A DNA stretch of 64,000 bases from Synanceia verrucosa. Its lineage: Eukaryota; Chordata; Actinopteri; Perciformes; Synanceiidae. The notes under the pieces are model-generated. The model made no database searches. It was not told the DNA's origin and saw only the letters and a program-made list of their open reading frames with translations. This document shows positions 30,701 through 43,216 of the stretch, piece by piece. The number at the start of each line of letters is the position of its first letter. Positions within the stretch are counted from its first letter, which is position 1. The position numbers and the translations under genes are program-made. The stretch is taken from NCBI GenBank assembly GCA_029721515.1, contig CM056561.1:19326635-19390634 (forward strand), given 5' to 3'.

Positions 30701-33297
30701 TCACTATGTGGGTATAAGGTTTTATCACAATCTGATGCTGCGTTTGGTTTACTTTTTTTGTGTTACCAAGTAACAGTGTAACCAGGTAATGGACAAACTG
30801 AATGTCTGCCAGATTTGTTATCGGACGTCAGAAGGCGACTGCATGGATTCAGCCAAGAATGACTTACAATAATATAAGAGAATGGGTGATTACACGTAGA
30901 TGACAGCCATGCTAAATGCTAAGTGAGTACTCTTCAAGTGGGAGGGCAAAAGCTGAGTTTACTGAGCTAACAGGAGACAGTGATTGTCATTCAGGTTTTG
31001 CTCAATTTCCTCACCATTGTTGTACAGGCAGGGTTAAATATTAATAGAAGAGGTCAGAGGTCAGAGGCCTCTGCAGCCTTGCCACACTGAGTAGATACAA
31101 CTTTTCTCACTGGACAAGAGCAGACTCTTCTTGTCTCCCCACAGCCCAGCACTTGTCGCTCGTTTTTGTTTAACAACTGTAAGTTTACAGGCGTCATTCT
31201 GCGGGTCATATTAACACTGCTTCCCTTCCATGACGCAATGAGAGGACCAAAGCAGTCATAATCAAATGTATTATTTACACCTGTGCATTTCCTACCAGGA
31301 CATTTCAAAAGGCCTGCTGTGAAAAAACTGCTCGATAATGAGCAAATCACGATCCAAAAAGGGAATTATGGCTGGAAAAAAAAAGCTAAATTGGCTACTA
31401 ACTAATACATCACACGTTCAGTGCACAAAGATACAAAAAGCATTAAAAAATGCACAAAAAGTGCATAAAATTGTGTTCACTCTACCTGTTTCTTTGATCA
31501 GATTATTATTACTTATCATTTTGCACGTATATCTTTCTGCTACAGGTTTTTTATCAGACATGTTACACGAAAATACAGTACGATCAGTCCTGCATTTTAA
31601 TTTAAATTATAAAGCAGCCTAAATTAAAACAATGTTGGGGAAAGATAAATATAAGATTTGGGTATAATTAGGAGGAACTGCATAGATATTAATTATTCAT
31701 GATATTCTTATGTAATGATTGTAGTGGAGGTGCTAGGAAAAGGTAAGATTTAAGCTTCATCAAAATAAGTTTCTCAGATTAAATAACTAAGCGACAAGTC
31801 ATTTTAAACTTGATAAAAAGAACTACAGACAAAGTCTTTAGATACATAAATGCATGTCAAGGCCTGTGTTGTAATATAATTCAAAACTCACTTTTTCAGT
31901 GGGGATGTAATGAAGTGTTAGAACATAAAATATTGATGATATTTATTAATAATTCAGAGTGGTGTTACTGTATGTGTCGGGGAACAGGTGTCCAGTGTTT
32001 AAACAGCCCAAAGGATCTAAGACTACAAGGGGTGGAAAGTAAGTAACTATGTACATTACTGTACTTGAGTAAAACTGTAAACTTCTTGAATATTTCCATT
32101 TTTTATACTTCTACTCTGCTACAATTTAAAGGCAACTATTGTACTTTTTACTCCACTGATATAATTTGATAGCTCTAGTTACCATACTTTTCAGATTATT
32201 AATTAAAATCCAACCAACAAATACATTATAAAGTATTCTCATAGGTGAAGACATGATCTTACTTCAACATAAAAAAGAAATACATACTTTTTTATTATAT
32301 TATTACTAGTTTACAAAGTCATTAAAATGAGCCTCACATTAGAGTAATGAAAACATGAATACATCAATAATTATAATGCAGACATCATTCTGAATTGGGC
32401 CATATCTGATGCTAATAATTTTATACTTCATGCCTATGTAAAGACTTTTCTCAGCCATGGTATGACTACTTTCAAGCTAAGGACACCTTAGGACACCACT
32501 GTTAAAATGCTAACAAATGTAAACACTCATACCAATACACAATCAGAAAAGTCTGGTTTGCTACTGGTATTTTAAATCTGATAAATCTACAACAAAGTGC
32601 TGTGGTAGTTAGAATCACAGTCCCTGTCTGGACTTAATCCAAGTTGTGCTACAGAGCCAGATGTTTTCATGACCAAACAGCTGTTAAATCTGGTCCGAAA
32701 ACAAGCTTCATTCAGTTAGGAAACTGACCATACAGGCTGTGTTTTGGGCAAAACTCCAGCTAACTCATTATCTCACAGAGCATCAACTGCAGTTGTGGTG
32801 AAAAGCTGACAACAGGTAATAAACATTTTCATGTTACAGCTAGCACATCACCAACCTGCTCAGGTAAAACAGCTATGACGTCGTCTGACCCCTCCTGTCT
32901 GTACCTGAGGCGCCCGAAATGACTCAAGAAACAAAGAATGCATTTTCTTTCAAAAAGTATAATAAAGTTATATTTTTAATGTTGAAAAGTTCTCGGACAT
33001 TTTTTAATAGATAAAACAATGGACCGACGCTACACAAAAGCCAGGTAAAGGTGGATAGACAAAGTTCCGCTTGGGCTGTTTTCAGTGTTGGACTTGAATA
33101 GCCAAGTTCATTTAAAGTTCAACTAAGCAGACAATGGCTTAGAATAATTTTAAGTATGTTTTCTGTAAGAGGAGGTTGCTATAGTATGTTACTAAAAGCT
33201 TTTAATGAGTTGTGAAATTCATTAAGGAATAAAACAAAAAAGAATAGGCACTTACCGAACGGTTGGACCGTCGCTTTTTAGATCCGCGCAGGAACAT
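15801..33297 (-). CDS. prickle3: Prickle-like planar cell polarity protein 3 (11 coding exons)
   Basis: Exons: 33256-33297, 26982-27064, 20378-20561, 20024-20137, 19127-19264, 18596-18799, 17887-18073, 17180-17518, 16792-17097, 16331-16714 and 15801-16246. All phases agree, giving 808 residues. The N-terminus MFLRGSKKRRSNRS followed by EEEDPDRGQPCMRCGDQCPG is PRICKLE3-like. The PET domain is about residues 80-187 (DDDSGCASEEYSWVPPGLKP, YVNSPGERYRIKQLLHQLP). Three LIM domains follow from about 188 to 375, each with its Cys/His zinc ligands (CHAERLKPRC-type and CEHIG-type linkers). A Pro/Ser/acidic region comes next. The C-terminus has the HYKHEDSCSTCSSSSDS block and a CAIS CaaX box for farnesylation. 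Known role: core cytoplasmic planar-polarity protein acting with Vangl at membranes. It is longer than human PRICKLE3 (615). The first two introns exceed 6 kb each. Confidence 0.95.
17575..17790. repeat. Teleost interspersed repeat (GATTAATCTGTTGATTA family)
   Basis: GTTGATTAATCTGTTGATTA then GTGTTTCCCAATGCCCAAAA matches a frequent fish repeat. Related copies lie near 22580, 38025, 45432 and 60833. It lies in a prickle3 intron. Confidence 0.55.
21476..21539. repeat. CA microsatellite
   Basis: 64 bases of CA with a few CG interruptions in prickle3 intron 2; a GT run (21301-21324) lies 150 bases upstream. Confidence 0.95.
22580..22750. repeat. Diverged copy of the GATTAATC-type repeat
   Basis: TTAGTTGATTGACAGAAATC followed by a stretch with TTTGCATCATGGACTTTTTA has the same opening pattern as the other copies. 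Strongly diverged. Confidence 0.3.
27723..27759. repeat. GT microsatellite
   Basis: About 18 GT units in prickle3 intron 1. Confidence 0.95.
32028..32200. repeat. Teleost 'GTGGAAAGTAAGTAAC' interspersed repeat
   Basis: GGGGTGGAAAGTAAGTAACT, TGTACTTGAGTAAAACTGTA and TTGTACTTTTTACTCCACTG are in the order seen in a widespread fish repeat. It lies in prickle3 intron 1. Confidence 0.55.
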
Positions 33298-35773
33298 AAT
33301 GTCGGTTGGACGCAAAAGAAAAACCCCACAGTGACTTCTCTGGTGGGAGAAAAACTGAGAGAAGAAACACTGACGGCTAAATATTTCAAGTCACTCAGTG
33401 TGTTGTACAAACTACATGATGTCTCCCTCCAGCTACATGACTCCTCCTTCCGCCTTGGCTCACTGCTGTGGCCAACTGACAAGCTAGCTAACTGAAAAGT
33501 AGCACTTCCGTCAGAAATTTCAGAGTAAGACAGTTATGTTTGACATTTTATAGGCGGAGATTGAGTAAATGCTCAATTAAGAGATACGCTTTCATTACGT
33601 AAGTGAAACATGTATTTTCTTGGTCAAGCTATTTAACGGCAAACTCTTTAAATTTAAAGGGATAACATCTCCACTTTTATTTCGAAGGCGAGGCCACCAT
33701 CCTGACAGGCCCTAAGTTTACCTCTGCTGTCCATACACTAGAACAGAGGCAGCACACTGTCCCAGAGTTTAGCCTTTACTTCACCAAGGCTACAAGAAGT
33801 ACAGACAAGTTTAAGTACACACAATCACTTCTCCTTTGGCTCGGATTTCCCTCCTATAGTTTCTGATTCATACCATGTTTAGTCTTTATTTATCCGTTTG
33901 CAGAGGCTGGTTCAGATGGTTGCATTCAGAGCATGGGAGGAGTCGGTATGATAAATATTCCTAAATAAATATTTAGACGGGGAATTATAAACACATTTTT
34001 GTCGAGGGGAAAACGTTATTATTACACTCAAGTCTCTACATCAGCAGCAACATGAGGAATTAGTCTGATAATAAGTCAGAATGACCCCAAACAAAGGATT
34101 ATCATTCCACTGTAGCTCTTTGAAATGACATTGGACATTGTGCTGTAATGGTTATAGCGAATGAAAGGCAGCAGACCAACAGTGCAAAGTGCAAAGTGCA
34201 AGGTAATCTCAAAATAATTAGAACAGGGACAGCATGCATGATGGTCTGCGACAGAAACATTTCACATGAGATTATAGATCACAGATGCATACTGGACCAG
34301 GTCAGTGACAATCCTGGCAGTGTAAAAACATCCTCCCCAAAATATCTGATCACCAATAACCTGAGGACTGTTAATGTTATTAATTTACTGACTCGTGGTT
34401 GATGGGAGAGAAAGACAATACATTTGGCGTTTCATCTCTGATAATGAAAAGCAATCTGCCTCCATCTAGTGGTCATCTGAAAGAAGACAAGTTATGCATG
34501 TTAACATGTATATTCACCATCATATGCAATCAATTATGCTCTCATTAAATAAAGCCATTTTCAAAAATCACAATTGGGAAGTAATTAGTGTATAATATAA
34601 GTTACAGAGACATATTTTTTAAGTAACAATGGCTTTTATTTCCCAAAGCAAGGCTGCTTTGAATTTTGAAATTACAAATGACAGACTTGTGTAAATAATG
34701 TTAGAAAAAAAAAAAATAATATGGCAATGTTTTACTTGGACAAATAACCAACAAAAGGCAGAAGAAACAGTTACAGAATGTAGTAAAATGTGATATTCAC
34801 ATCAGAAAATTATCTTTCTTTTTCTGGCTCATCGAAAAACAAAACATGAACCAAAAAAAACTGGGCTGTACTACTGGACTGCATAAAATGCCAAGAGGGA
34901 AATATTTTGTACTTTAAAAATGTTTTACAAATGGAAGAAGGAGAAAAGAACCTGAGCGAGAATCAAAGTAGAAACTGAAGGATGACACCAAAATTCAAAT
35001 AAGGTACATGTGGTTGGTGGTTAATGGGCGTCTAACTCCTCTAATGACGCAGACTAATATTCAATTAGTACAAAATCAAACGATTGTTGATCAAGGACAG
35101 TGACACACGTCAGACAGACACTGAGGCTTCAAGAATATAAGATGAATAAGTTGGAACTGGTTAATCTGAATGAGATTTTAAGGCACTGGAACAAATGGGG
35201 AGCTCTCTCAAGAGCAACAATTAAATAACAAGACAAAATGTTTGGCCAGCTTAGAAACTTTGCCAGAAATACAGGAAACACACTCAAGAAGTGTGTAATT
35301 ATAATGTTAAACAATTCCTAAACCACCCAATCATGTCTCAGTTATTACTAAAGTCCAAATGACACAGTTAAAACTCACTACAGCAGTCCATTAAACAGTA
35401 GACATAGATTAGACAAGCTGCTTGATGACAACCTTTGCCTATTATTTACAGCTTTCCCTTGTTAATCACTGGTACACTGAGGTTGGAGTAAAGGTTTGTG
35501 AGGGGATTCCTCATGTAGGAGACACAATTTTGTCTTGACGTGCAGGCACAGATGTACAGTACTGCTTGCTTTGGCTGCTACGTCATCCTCCTCTCAGACA
35601 CGACCCTAAAATAAATCTCTCGTCTGTTCGCACACACCGTACAGTGGCATTGATTAAACTGTGACCTGTTCATTGTACTGTCCGTCGTCCTCTCTGATCC
35701 GCTCTCCTGTTAACTTCTGCACAAGCTCCACTTCTTGTTCTGCTGCTGCAGAAGTGCATACGTCTTGGAGTGT
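33298..35773. other. Intergenic: prickle3 5' flank and plp2 3' flank
   Basis: The left end should contain the prickle3 promoter, but no TATA box or clear core motif was identified. The right two thirds are AT-rich and probably include the plp2 3' UTR, with TTTATT (AATAAA on the minus strand) at 34635-34640, about 1.1 kb past the stop. No other gene was seen. Confidence 0.4.
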
Positions 35774-36950
35774 TTAAACTCTGTCATCTGTATATATATT
35801 CAAAACAAGTCAGACATTGGAGATAAAACATAGTGTATGCGTGAAATAAGGCAGATTGTTGTCATATATAGAAAGTAAATATGCGGTGATCTCACCAGTG
35901 GAAGCTGCTGTATGCTGCCTGGTGCTCTTGATTTGCAAGAAGATGGTGTAGGTGTCGTAGGCAAACACCAGACCAGCAATCAAACCAAACACCTAAGAAA
36001 CAACAACTCAGGATCAGAATCAGAATTTTAAAAATTCAAATCCTAGAAATGAGACTGATATCAGACAGCAAAGAGAGCAAACCACGCACACGACGAAAGT
36101 AATAGTTCATTATTCATGTTGTAATTACTCAAATAAATAAAAACAAAAATAAACTACAGCCTGATTCTTAAAGAGATGTGAGAATAACAATAGTAAATGC
36201 TGGTACTGAGATTCACCGAAACTTGAATTTGTACTTTTATTATTTGTAATAATATACTACAGGGTTCAATCTGACATTTTCACTTCGACCTGCTAATGTT
36301 TTTCTGATGTTTCTCATATGACTCCAGCCCCTTTTCATTTCCCATTCAGCCCATTTAATGGCTCTTATTGCATTAATAATATAATTTGTGGCTGTGTGGC
36401 CATACTTGTCTCGTCTCAGACTCAAGTGCATCCTGTTCCTGTTCCTGGATGCTTCATTAAATTCAAGGTTGAAAACACGTGTCTGAACCACTTGAACGGT
36501 GGATTCAACTTGAGGGTTTGCCTAAAATTGTGACAGACTTGTGGCTTTCACCAAACCATGAACAGGAAGGAAGTATGAGATATGACTTGAGACGCCCATA
36601 TGACTCAGTCCTGACTGCAAGCCTGCCTCCCCTGACAGATGATGATGATTATAAACCCGCCAGTGTTTTCCACATCTATTATCTGTTTCTACACCTACCT
36701 ACAATAAAACGATTAATTAACGAGCAGTAAAACATGCATATGAAGATTCAGCTTTCAGTTTCACGGCAGTTTCACTGACCCCGCCTGCGATGCGAGCGCC
36801 GTCTTCATGCCCGCTAATCACACAGATCAAAGAGGTGATGATGTAAAGGACTGCACCAATACCAGCCCGGAAAAGATCCTGCACAGAAGTGGTAAGTAGA
36901 TGGAAGATGAAGCATTGTGCAACTATGCACACATGTGTGTCAGTATATAT

Positions 36951-36999
<49 letters not shown>

Positions 37000-39900
37000 T
37001 GTGGGGGGACTCACACTCCAGACCCAGTTGACCACTTGGACCTGCTTGTCCCACTCCATCATGAAGATGACGAAGAAGACAATTGCGAAGATCATCTCGC
37101 AGATACCCAGGGAGGAGTAGCCAGTTGAGTATCTAGTTGCACTGTAGCAGATGATGATGATCAAACTGAGGAGCTGAGAGCAATAAACAGGGAGGTGAAT
37201 CATTTTGAGAATAGAGGAGATATCATCCTTGATCTGATTTCACTCAAAAGCCAAAACCAGACAGTAAATCACTCCAACAAAGGCACCATTGTTTTATCCA
37301 TTCCAGTCAGTTCCAAACTCAACATCCACATAATTTTGCAACAAAACAATAACATATTTTCTGCACAGTGAGACAATATAAAGCACTCTAAAGACTATAG
37401 AGCACTCTGTCTGTCTGTCTGTCACATGCTGCTTTCTTCCTGAAGATTTACAGCACATGCTTGTTCCATCAAGATCTTATTTTTCCATATGAGGAAAAAA
37501 AAGTCAGCGGGCATTCCTCTCAGTCCATTCCACTGAAATGCTGCCAATGTGCAGAAATCATAAACTCAGGCAGCCTACAGCCCAGAACCAATATCAGCCT
37601 TTTTTCCCTCAATAGTGCTATTGTTCGCTGCTGTCAAACTGCGTAGGTTGATACATTCATACAAACATGGACATACAGTATGACAGCTGTGAAGAAGTGG
37701 ACATTTAACGGTTAGAGTCAAGAAGCCAAACTATTTCACTCATTTGAAGAAACAGCTTTCATTTTATTGTCCATTTCTACAACATGTGTTTATTATTCAA
37801 CCTGCCCAGGGACTACAGATGGAAATCTGGCACATTTACATGTACATGTAAATATATATAATGTGCACTGTCCCAGATTCAATAAAGGCCATTACTATTA
37901 TTATTCCTTTGCACTGCATTACACACTTGCAAAAGTTGCTTTACAGCTGTGACAAATGTATCTATTAATTTTTTAAGCAATGGAAAGACTGCACAGCCAT
38001 GTGCAAAATACACACTTTAAAGCTGCATCTAATGAATATTTTTCTCATCAATTAATCTGTTGATTATTTTTTTGATTGATCATTTAATTGCTGTCAAGAG
38101 AACAGACCCAAACCCCAAAATATTCAATTTACTACAATGCAAAGCAAGGAAAAATCAACATATTTTCTCATTTGAGAGGCTTGGAATCACTAAATGTTTT
38201 TGCATATTTACTTGAAAAATGACTGGTTATTATCACTGTTGTCCTTCTAATCTAATACTATCTACTAATAACTATATTACATACATATTGTTTATCTTTG
38301 ATTAATTATATTCAACTTTTACCCTGCAATTCTAGGCATATATTGTGTATTGAGCGTGTAATAAAGTAAATCTTTGCTTCTTAAATCTTCTATAAAGGAA
38401 ATTTAGAAATGATAAACTGTATAGTTACATAAACTACATCTGGTGTTGCACAACGTTTATCTGCAGCTTTAATATGACAAGTCAAATCATTTAACGTGTA
38501 CGTAATAAATCAGACTCTGACTCTAACGTGTATTTTTAAAAAGCGCCTCTTGCACATTGCAATGTTTTTATTCTCAGACATAGACGGCTCAGGAGCCAGT
38601 GTCAAATCACTGCGGTCTATATGATACGCACATGATACAAGCCCTACATCTGTCAGTGCTGCTTCGCCTCGCCTGCAACTGTTACACAAACACTGAGCCA
38701 GATGCATCAGTAGCTGGTGTGTTCTGGGGACTGGCACAGTCTGCCTCTGTAGAGCAGTGGGGCGGCCGAGGCCACGGCGCTATACAAAAGAGTCTTTATA
38801 CAGACCAGAGCCGGCTGCTCTGAGGGCAGCGGCTACTGAAGAGGCCGTCACACAGAGAAACACCCACCGCACAAGAGTCCCTCACAACAACAAAGTCCTC
38901 CCAAGATGGTGACACCTTTATGTTTCCCCACACAGCGGCCGATCTGTTTGCGTGGGTCAGCATTTAAAGATCCCCAGCCAGGATCTGTTCAAGTATAATG
39001 AGCTGCTCTTTTAAAACTGGACTGGAGGGAAATTGTTGTAAACGCTCAGCTAATTTTAGTCAGCAGGAACATGAGAGCCAAGAGGCAGTCTGTAGTGCAG
39101 AGACTCACCAAACAGCAACGGTTGCTAGGGAAGTCACTTGCATTTTAGAGTGTTTTTTTTTTTTTTTGTCGCTCTTTCCGTGGCTCGCCTTAGTGTATGC
39201 TGTATGTCAAGGGCAAAGTGGAATCAGTTTCACTTCATGGCTCTTCTTTCTCATCACTCAACCATAACTTTCATTTGATTAAGACATGAAAAAATGCTTT
39301 CCAGTCATGCAATCACTCCATATTCTTCATAATATTAATAACAGGGTGAAAGATCAGCTCGGAGCATGACTCATCGTGTCACATGACAAAAAAAAAAATT
39401 AACATGGGTGTGTGAATGTTTTCTATGTTTTCTATGTCGCTCTACAGCTTCAAACATGTTCAAGTCTGCCTCCAACAGCCAATTCAGAAGCACTCTATAC
39501 AACCTGCTGTCAGCTGGATTAGTCCTTTAGATCTGGTTTGTGGGCTGGAACATTTACACCTGGCCACTGGGGTTCTTTCCCATTAGATTGGACATAGCAA
39601 GCAGTGACGACATTTGTCTTCCTGTTTCACTCCCACGTCCCTCTCCCTGCACTATTAGCTATGTTAGATGTTAGAGCTTCCTTTAGGGTTTATCAGGCTC
39701 CAGTGGGAAACACCAAGCTACCGACTGAGTGCACCCAGTGAAGCATGAAGCCAACTGTGAATGCCACACCAAAAGATGTGTGTGTGTTGAGCAATTCACA
39801 CATTCTTTGTTCCCAGGGACCAAAACTTCACACACAGCCTGGAATTTCCATTACCTCCAAAAGAAAAAAAAAAAGTTACAGTGGGTGGACGCCACTGACC

Positions 39901-40966
39901 ACCGACATCAGAGAGCCTGCTTTATAATGAGCCCATTGAGTAATGAGAGCAGCGCCTTCCTTTTCCTTGCTTTTAACGGCTGGGAAAGTAATAACACTGT
40001 AGTACAGTACCAGTACTCTGCAAGCTGCTGTGAGATAAGCAGTGATATCACTCTGCTGCATGTGCCTGACAGAGATCTGATTACAAAAATAAAAATGTAA
40101 TGCAGAATTTATCGGTAAGTGAGAGTATTTAAGGTCAAAGTGAGTCATGTGTTTAGTGAACAGGCCAACGTGAAACGCAAACAAAGGCAATCATGTGAAA
40201 ACGGTGGACAAGGACAGGTTAGTACAAATAAAAATGTCTTCCCAGACAGGAAGTGGTTGTACATGGTGATAAAGTGGAACACTTCAAACCCACACACAGA
40301 AGACAGTCACTTTATGAGCCTTTACACTGGTAACAGTATGACAGACATGTTTCTGTTCACCATATTTAGGCTGCTGCTTCTCTAATTGCTCACACAACAG
40401 TCTGCAGCCTGGTAATGAGTAGAAAAGGAGGAGATGCCTCACAGTTTAACCCATGCGACCTTTCATCTACCATTAACGCTCAACATTTGGCTCCTTGGTG
40501 CCAAATGAGGGATCAGTGGGGCAAAAGTGGCAGGTGGAAACCCTTGACCTCTGCTAATAATCCCTAAACCCCACTCAGGCCACATGGGAATCATTCCCTG
40601 ACAAGAGTGCTTTACAAAGAGTGACATTAAACACACCCCAAAAAGAAATACTGGAGACAAAAACAAATATGCATCTTCTATCTAGTCTAATAGTGAGGTT
40701 TGAGGTAATAACCATGTAGGCTACATTAAGACACTTAGGCATTAAATATTGATTAGTGGCGAGCTACTGATGCACAACACAGTACAAACAAACTCTGTAA
40801 GCACTTGCAGTCTTTCACACAGTGAAACTAAAAGTTACATGACAGCTGCCCGGGTCAGTGAACTTACTATTTCTGCTGCGAGGATGAATCCTTTTTGAGT
40901 CCTCACGTAGCTTTTCAGCCTCTCCAGGACAGAGGCACCGGTGCTGGTCGCGGTTGTATCAGCCAT
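35774..40966 (-). CDS. plp2: Proteolipid protein 2, MARVEL tetraspan membrane protein (5 exons)
   Basis: Exons 40868-40966, 37015-37173, 36780-36878, 35896-35992 and 35774-35787 join in phase to 155 residues; human PLP2 has 152. It starts MADTTATSTGASVLERLKSY. The four hydrophobic segments of the MARVEL fold follow: GFILAAEI into LLSLIIIICYSA, GICEMIFAIVFFVIFMMEWD, AGIGAVLYIITSLICVIS and VFGLIAGLVFAYDTYTIF. The loop motif VNWVWSDLFR matches human NWPWSDFFR. The tail is STGDDRV with stop TAA at 35774-35776. Known role: multispanning protein of the ER and plasma membrane with proposed ion-channel-like and chemokine-receptor-partner activity. The last exon carries only four complete codons plus stop, so its acceptor (ATACAG|AT) is the least certain border. 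PLP2, PRICKLE3 and SYP are neighbours on human Xp11.23. Confidence 0.93.
36955..37000 (-). repeat. plp2: CA repeat next to the plp2 exon 2 donor
   Basis: A (GT)n run on the plus strand is (CA)n on the gene strand. It begins about 15 bases inside the intron after the donor at 37013-37014. Confidence 0.9.
37174..40867 (-). other. plp2: plp2 intron 1
   Basis: This 3.7 kb intron contains a teleost dispersed repeat with GATTAATC-type motifs (about 38025-38190). No coding signal was seen. Confidence 0.5.
38025..38190. repeat. Copy of the GATTAATC-type repeat
   Basis: CATCAATTAATCTGTTGATT with the usual follow-on region; same family as 17575-17790. It lies in plp2 intron 1. Confidence 0.5.
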
Positions 40967-41450
40967 TCCGTAACAACTAGCTTAATATTATACACCGACT
41001 ACTTGTTTGTTTTGGCGCTTTATCGCCTGTAACCGACGAGCAGCGTTTGAATTTTACAAACTTGTCAAATGAAATGAGCCCCGCTGTGGTGACCGCTGCT
41101 CCCGATGACCGTTAGCTAGTTTTCTCCCTTCCTTCCAGTCGGATGAATCGATTTTTCCGGTGTAAAAATCTCCCTCAAATGCAGCCTGGTTGATCTCAAT
41201 CACGACGGCGGCAGCTCGGTGGAAACTCTGCTCTCTGTCGGAGGAGGCAGGGCTGGACTGAGGAGCTGACAGTGGGGCGTTGGCTTTCACTTTTCTCAAG
41301 AGGAGCTACTGTGGGCTCACTGCCACCAGCAAGCCGCCCACTGCTGCTGTGATGCCTTCAGGTGCTCCTCGTAATTTGTAGCACCTGTTGCAAATATTAG
41401 GATTTAGTCAGCGGCTCACATTTTATCTGCTAATTTCAGAGTGGTGGGGT

Positions 41451-42200
41451 GGTGGAAGAAGTACTCAAGTAATGCCCTTTGTAGTACTGAAGTACTCTAT
41501 ACTTCCAGTCAGAAGTGGAATAAGTACTCAAGTAATGCCCTTTGTAGTACTAAAGTACTCTGTACTTCCAGTCAGAAGTGGAATAAGTACTTAAGTAATG
41601 CCCTTTGTAGTACTAAAGTACTCTGTACTTCCAGTCAGAAGTGGAATAAGTACTCAAGTAATGCCCTTTGTCGTACTAAAGTACTTTATACTTCCAGACA
41701 TAAGTGGAATAAGTACTTAAGTAATGCCCTTTGTAGTATTGAATTACTTTATACTTCCAGTCAGAAGTAGAATAAGTACTCAAGTAATGCCCTTTGTAGT
41801 ACTAAAGTACTCTATACTTCCAGTCAGAAGTGGAATAAGTACTCCAGTAATGCCCTTTGTCGTACTAAAGTACTTTATACTTCCAGTCAGGGGTGGAGAA
41901 TAAGTACTCAAGTAATGCCCTTTGTAGTATTGAATTACTTTATACTTCCAGTCAGAGGTGGAGAATAAGTACTCAAGTAATGCCCTTTGTAGTATTGAAT
42001 TACTTTATACTTCCAGACAGAAGTGGAATAAGTACTTAAGTAATGCCCTTTGTAGTACTGAAGTACTTTATCCTTCCAGTCAGTGGTGGAAGAAGTACTC
42101 AAATATTGCACTTTATAGTACTCAAGTACTGTATTGTCTAATTCTAGTCAGTGATGAAAGAAGTATGCAGGTCAGAAATGGAAGTAAATGTAGCAATACC
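41451..42200. repeat. Minisatellite of about 60-bp units rich in AGTACT
   Basis: About twelve units follow AAGTACTCAAGTAATGCCC, TTTGTAGTACTAAAGTACTC, TACTTCCAGTCAGAAGTGGA. The unit resembles the edge of a common teleost repeat beginning GTGGTGGAAGAAGTACTCA, so the array probably arose by tandem expansion inside such an element. Open frames across it are by-products. Confidence 0.9.
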
Positions 42201-42537
42201 ACAACTTTATAATTCTAAAGTACTACATAACAGAAGCAAATATAGTTTTTTTGCCACCACATTGCCTGACAGGTTTATTTACTTTACAAATTACAATGGT
42301 TCACACCTTTCCTGTCCCACAAACCCATGTACCTCCAGTTATGATAAACTGATTAAATTATCCTCCTCTATAAATAAATTATTTAACCCCAGCTGGAAAA
42401 TACCTAAACACAAACTAGAGTACGAGGAATACTTATGTCCGTGTGGGAATTTTGAATGTAATGGAATAATTTACTGGTGAGGTGAGATGTTTTAATAGGG
42501 ACATATTATAATAAAATAACATATTTGCATTGGCAGC
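41997..42537. repeat. Segmental duplication, copy 1 (541 bp)
   Basis: It matches 43217-43757 at a constant offset of 1220 bases with no difference found by eye. It starts in the minisatellite and ends at TTGGCAGC. Confidence 0.9.
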
Positions 42538-43216
42538 TACACACAGACACTGGCGATTTTAGGGGGTGGCCTGGGGTGGCCAGGGCCACCCCTTAAATTT
42601 CATTGGCCACGCTTGTGGCCACCCCAGCTCTGACAGGAAGTTGGTCAAGTTTGTCAACACAGGAAGCAGACCCAAACGGTGCCAGCTTTGAATGCAAAAG
42701 AGTCATCATAGTCACAATTTACAACTTCTTTCACAATAAAAAAAACAAAGATTATCTGTTCAATATAACCCAAAAATCCTGGATGATGAATTTACCGCCG
42801 CTGCTGCTGCCAGCCTGCCGCGTGCCGCGTGCTCTGCACAGCGCGCACACACAATTTCAGCAACTGGATTAAAAACGTCTGTCGATAATGTATTATAATA
42901 ATTTACAATTTATACCTTTATCAGGAACATGAATAAGCTATTTATTTTCTGTTCTGTTGCCTGAATGCTATGTTTTCATGCAACTACAGTCACCTCAAGT
43001 GGAATAAGTACTTAAGTAATACAGGTGACTAAAGTACTCTGTATTCTATAAAATGAGTCAGAGCAGTGGAATAAGTACTCAAGTAATGCCCTTTGAAGAG
43101 ATAAGTACTTTATACTTCTACATAAGTGGAATAAGTACTTAGACAATTTGTAGTATTGAATTACTTTATACATTTATTACAGAAGTAGAACAAGTACTCA
43201 AGTAATGCCCTTTGTA
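42538..43216. repeat. Sequence between duplication copies: repeat fragment and decayed minisatellite
   Basis: ACTGGCGATTTTAGGGGGTG and the following GGCCACCCC stretch look like the end of a dispersed DNA transposon (family not certain). From about 42999 the 60-bp minisatellite returns in a degraded form. Confidence 0.4.

Larger units (their letters stand above)
27065..33255 (-). other. prickle3: prickle3 intron 1 (about 6.2 kb)
   Basis: This is a large first intron after only 14 codons. It holds a GT microsatellite (27723-27759) and a copy of a teleost 'AGTAC' interspersed repeat (about 32028-32200). No convincing coding or RNA gene was seen. Confidence 0.6.

Noticed and set aside
41441..41770. 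109-codon plus-strand repeat frame
   Set aside because: Produced by the 60-bp minisatellite; no start context or splice support.
42151..42480. 109-codon frame, repeated identically at 43371-43700
   Set aside because: Identical because it lies in the segmental duplication; no homology recognised and no splice context.
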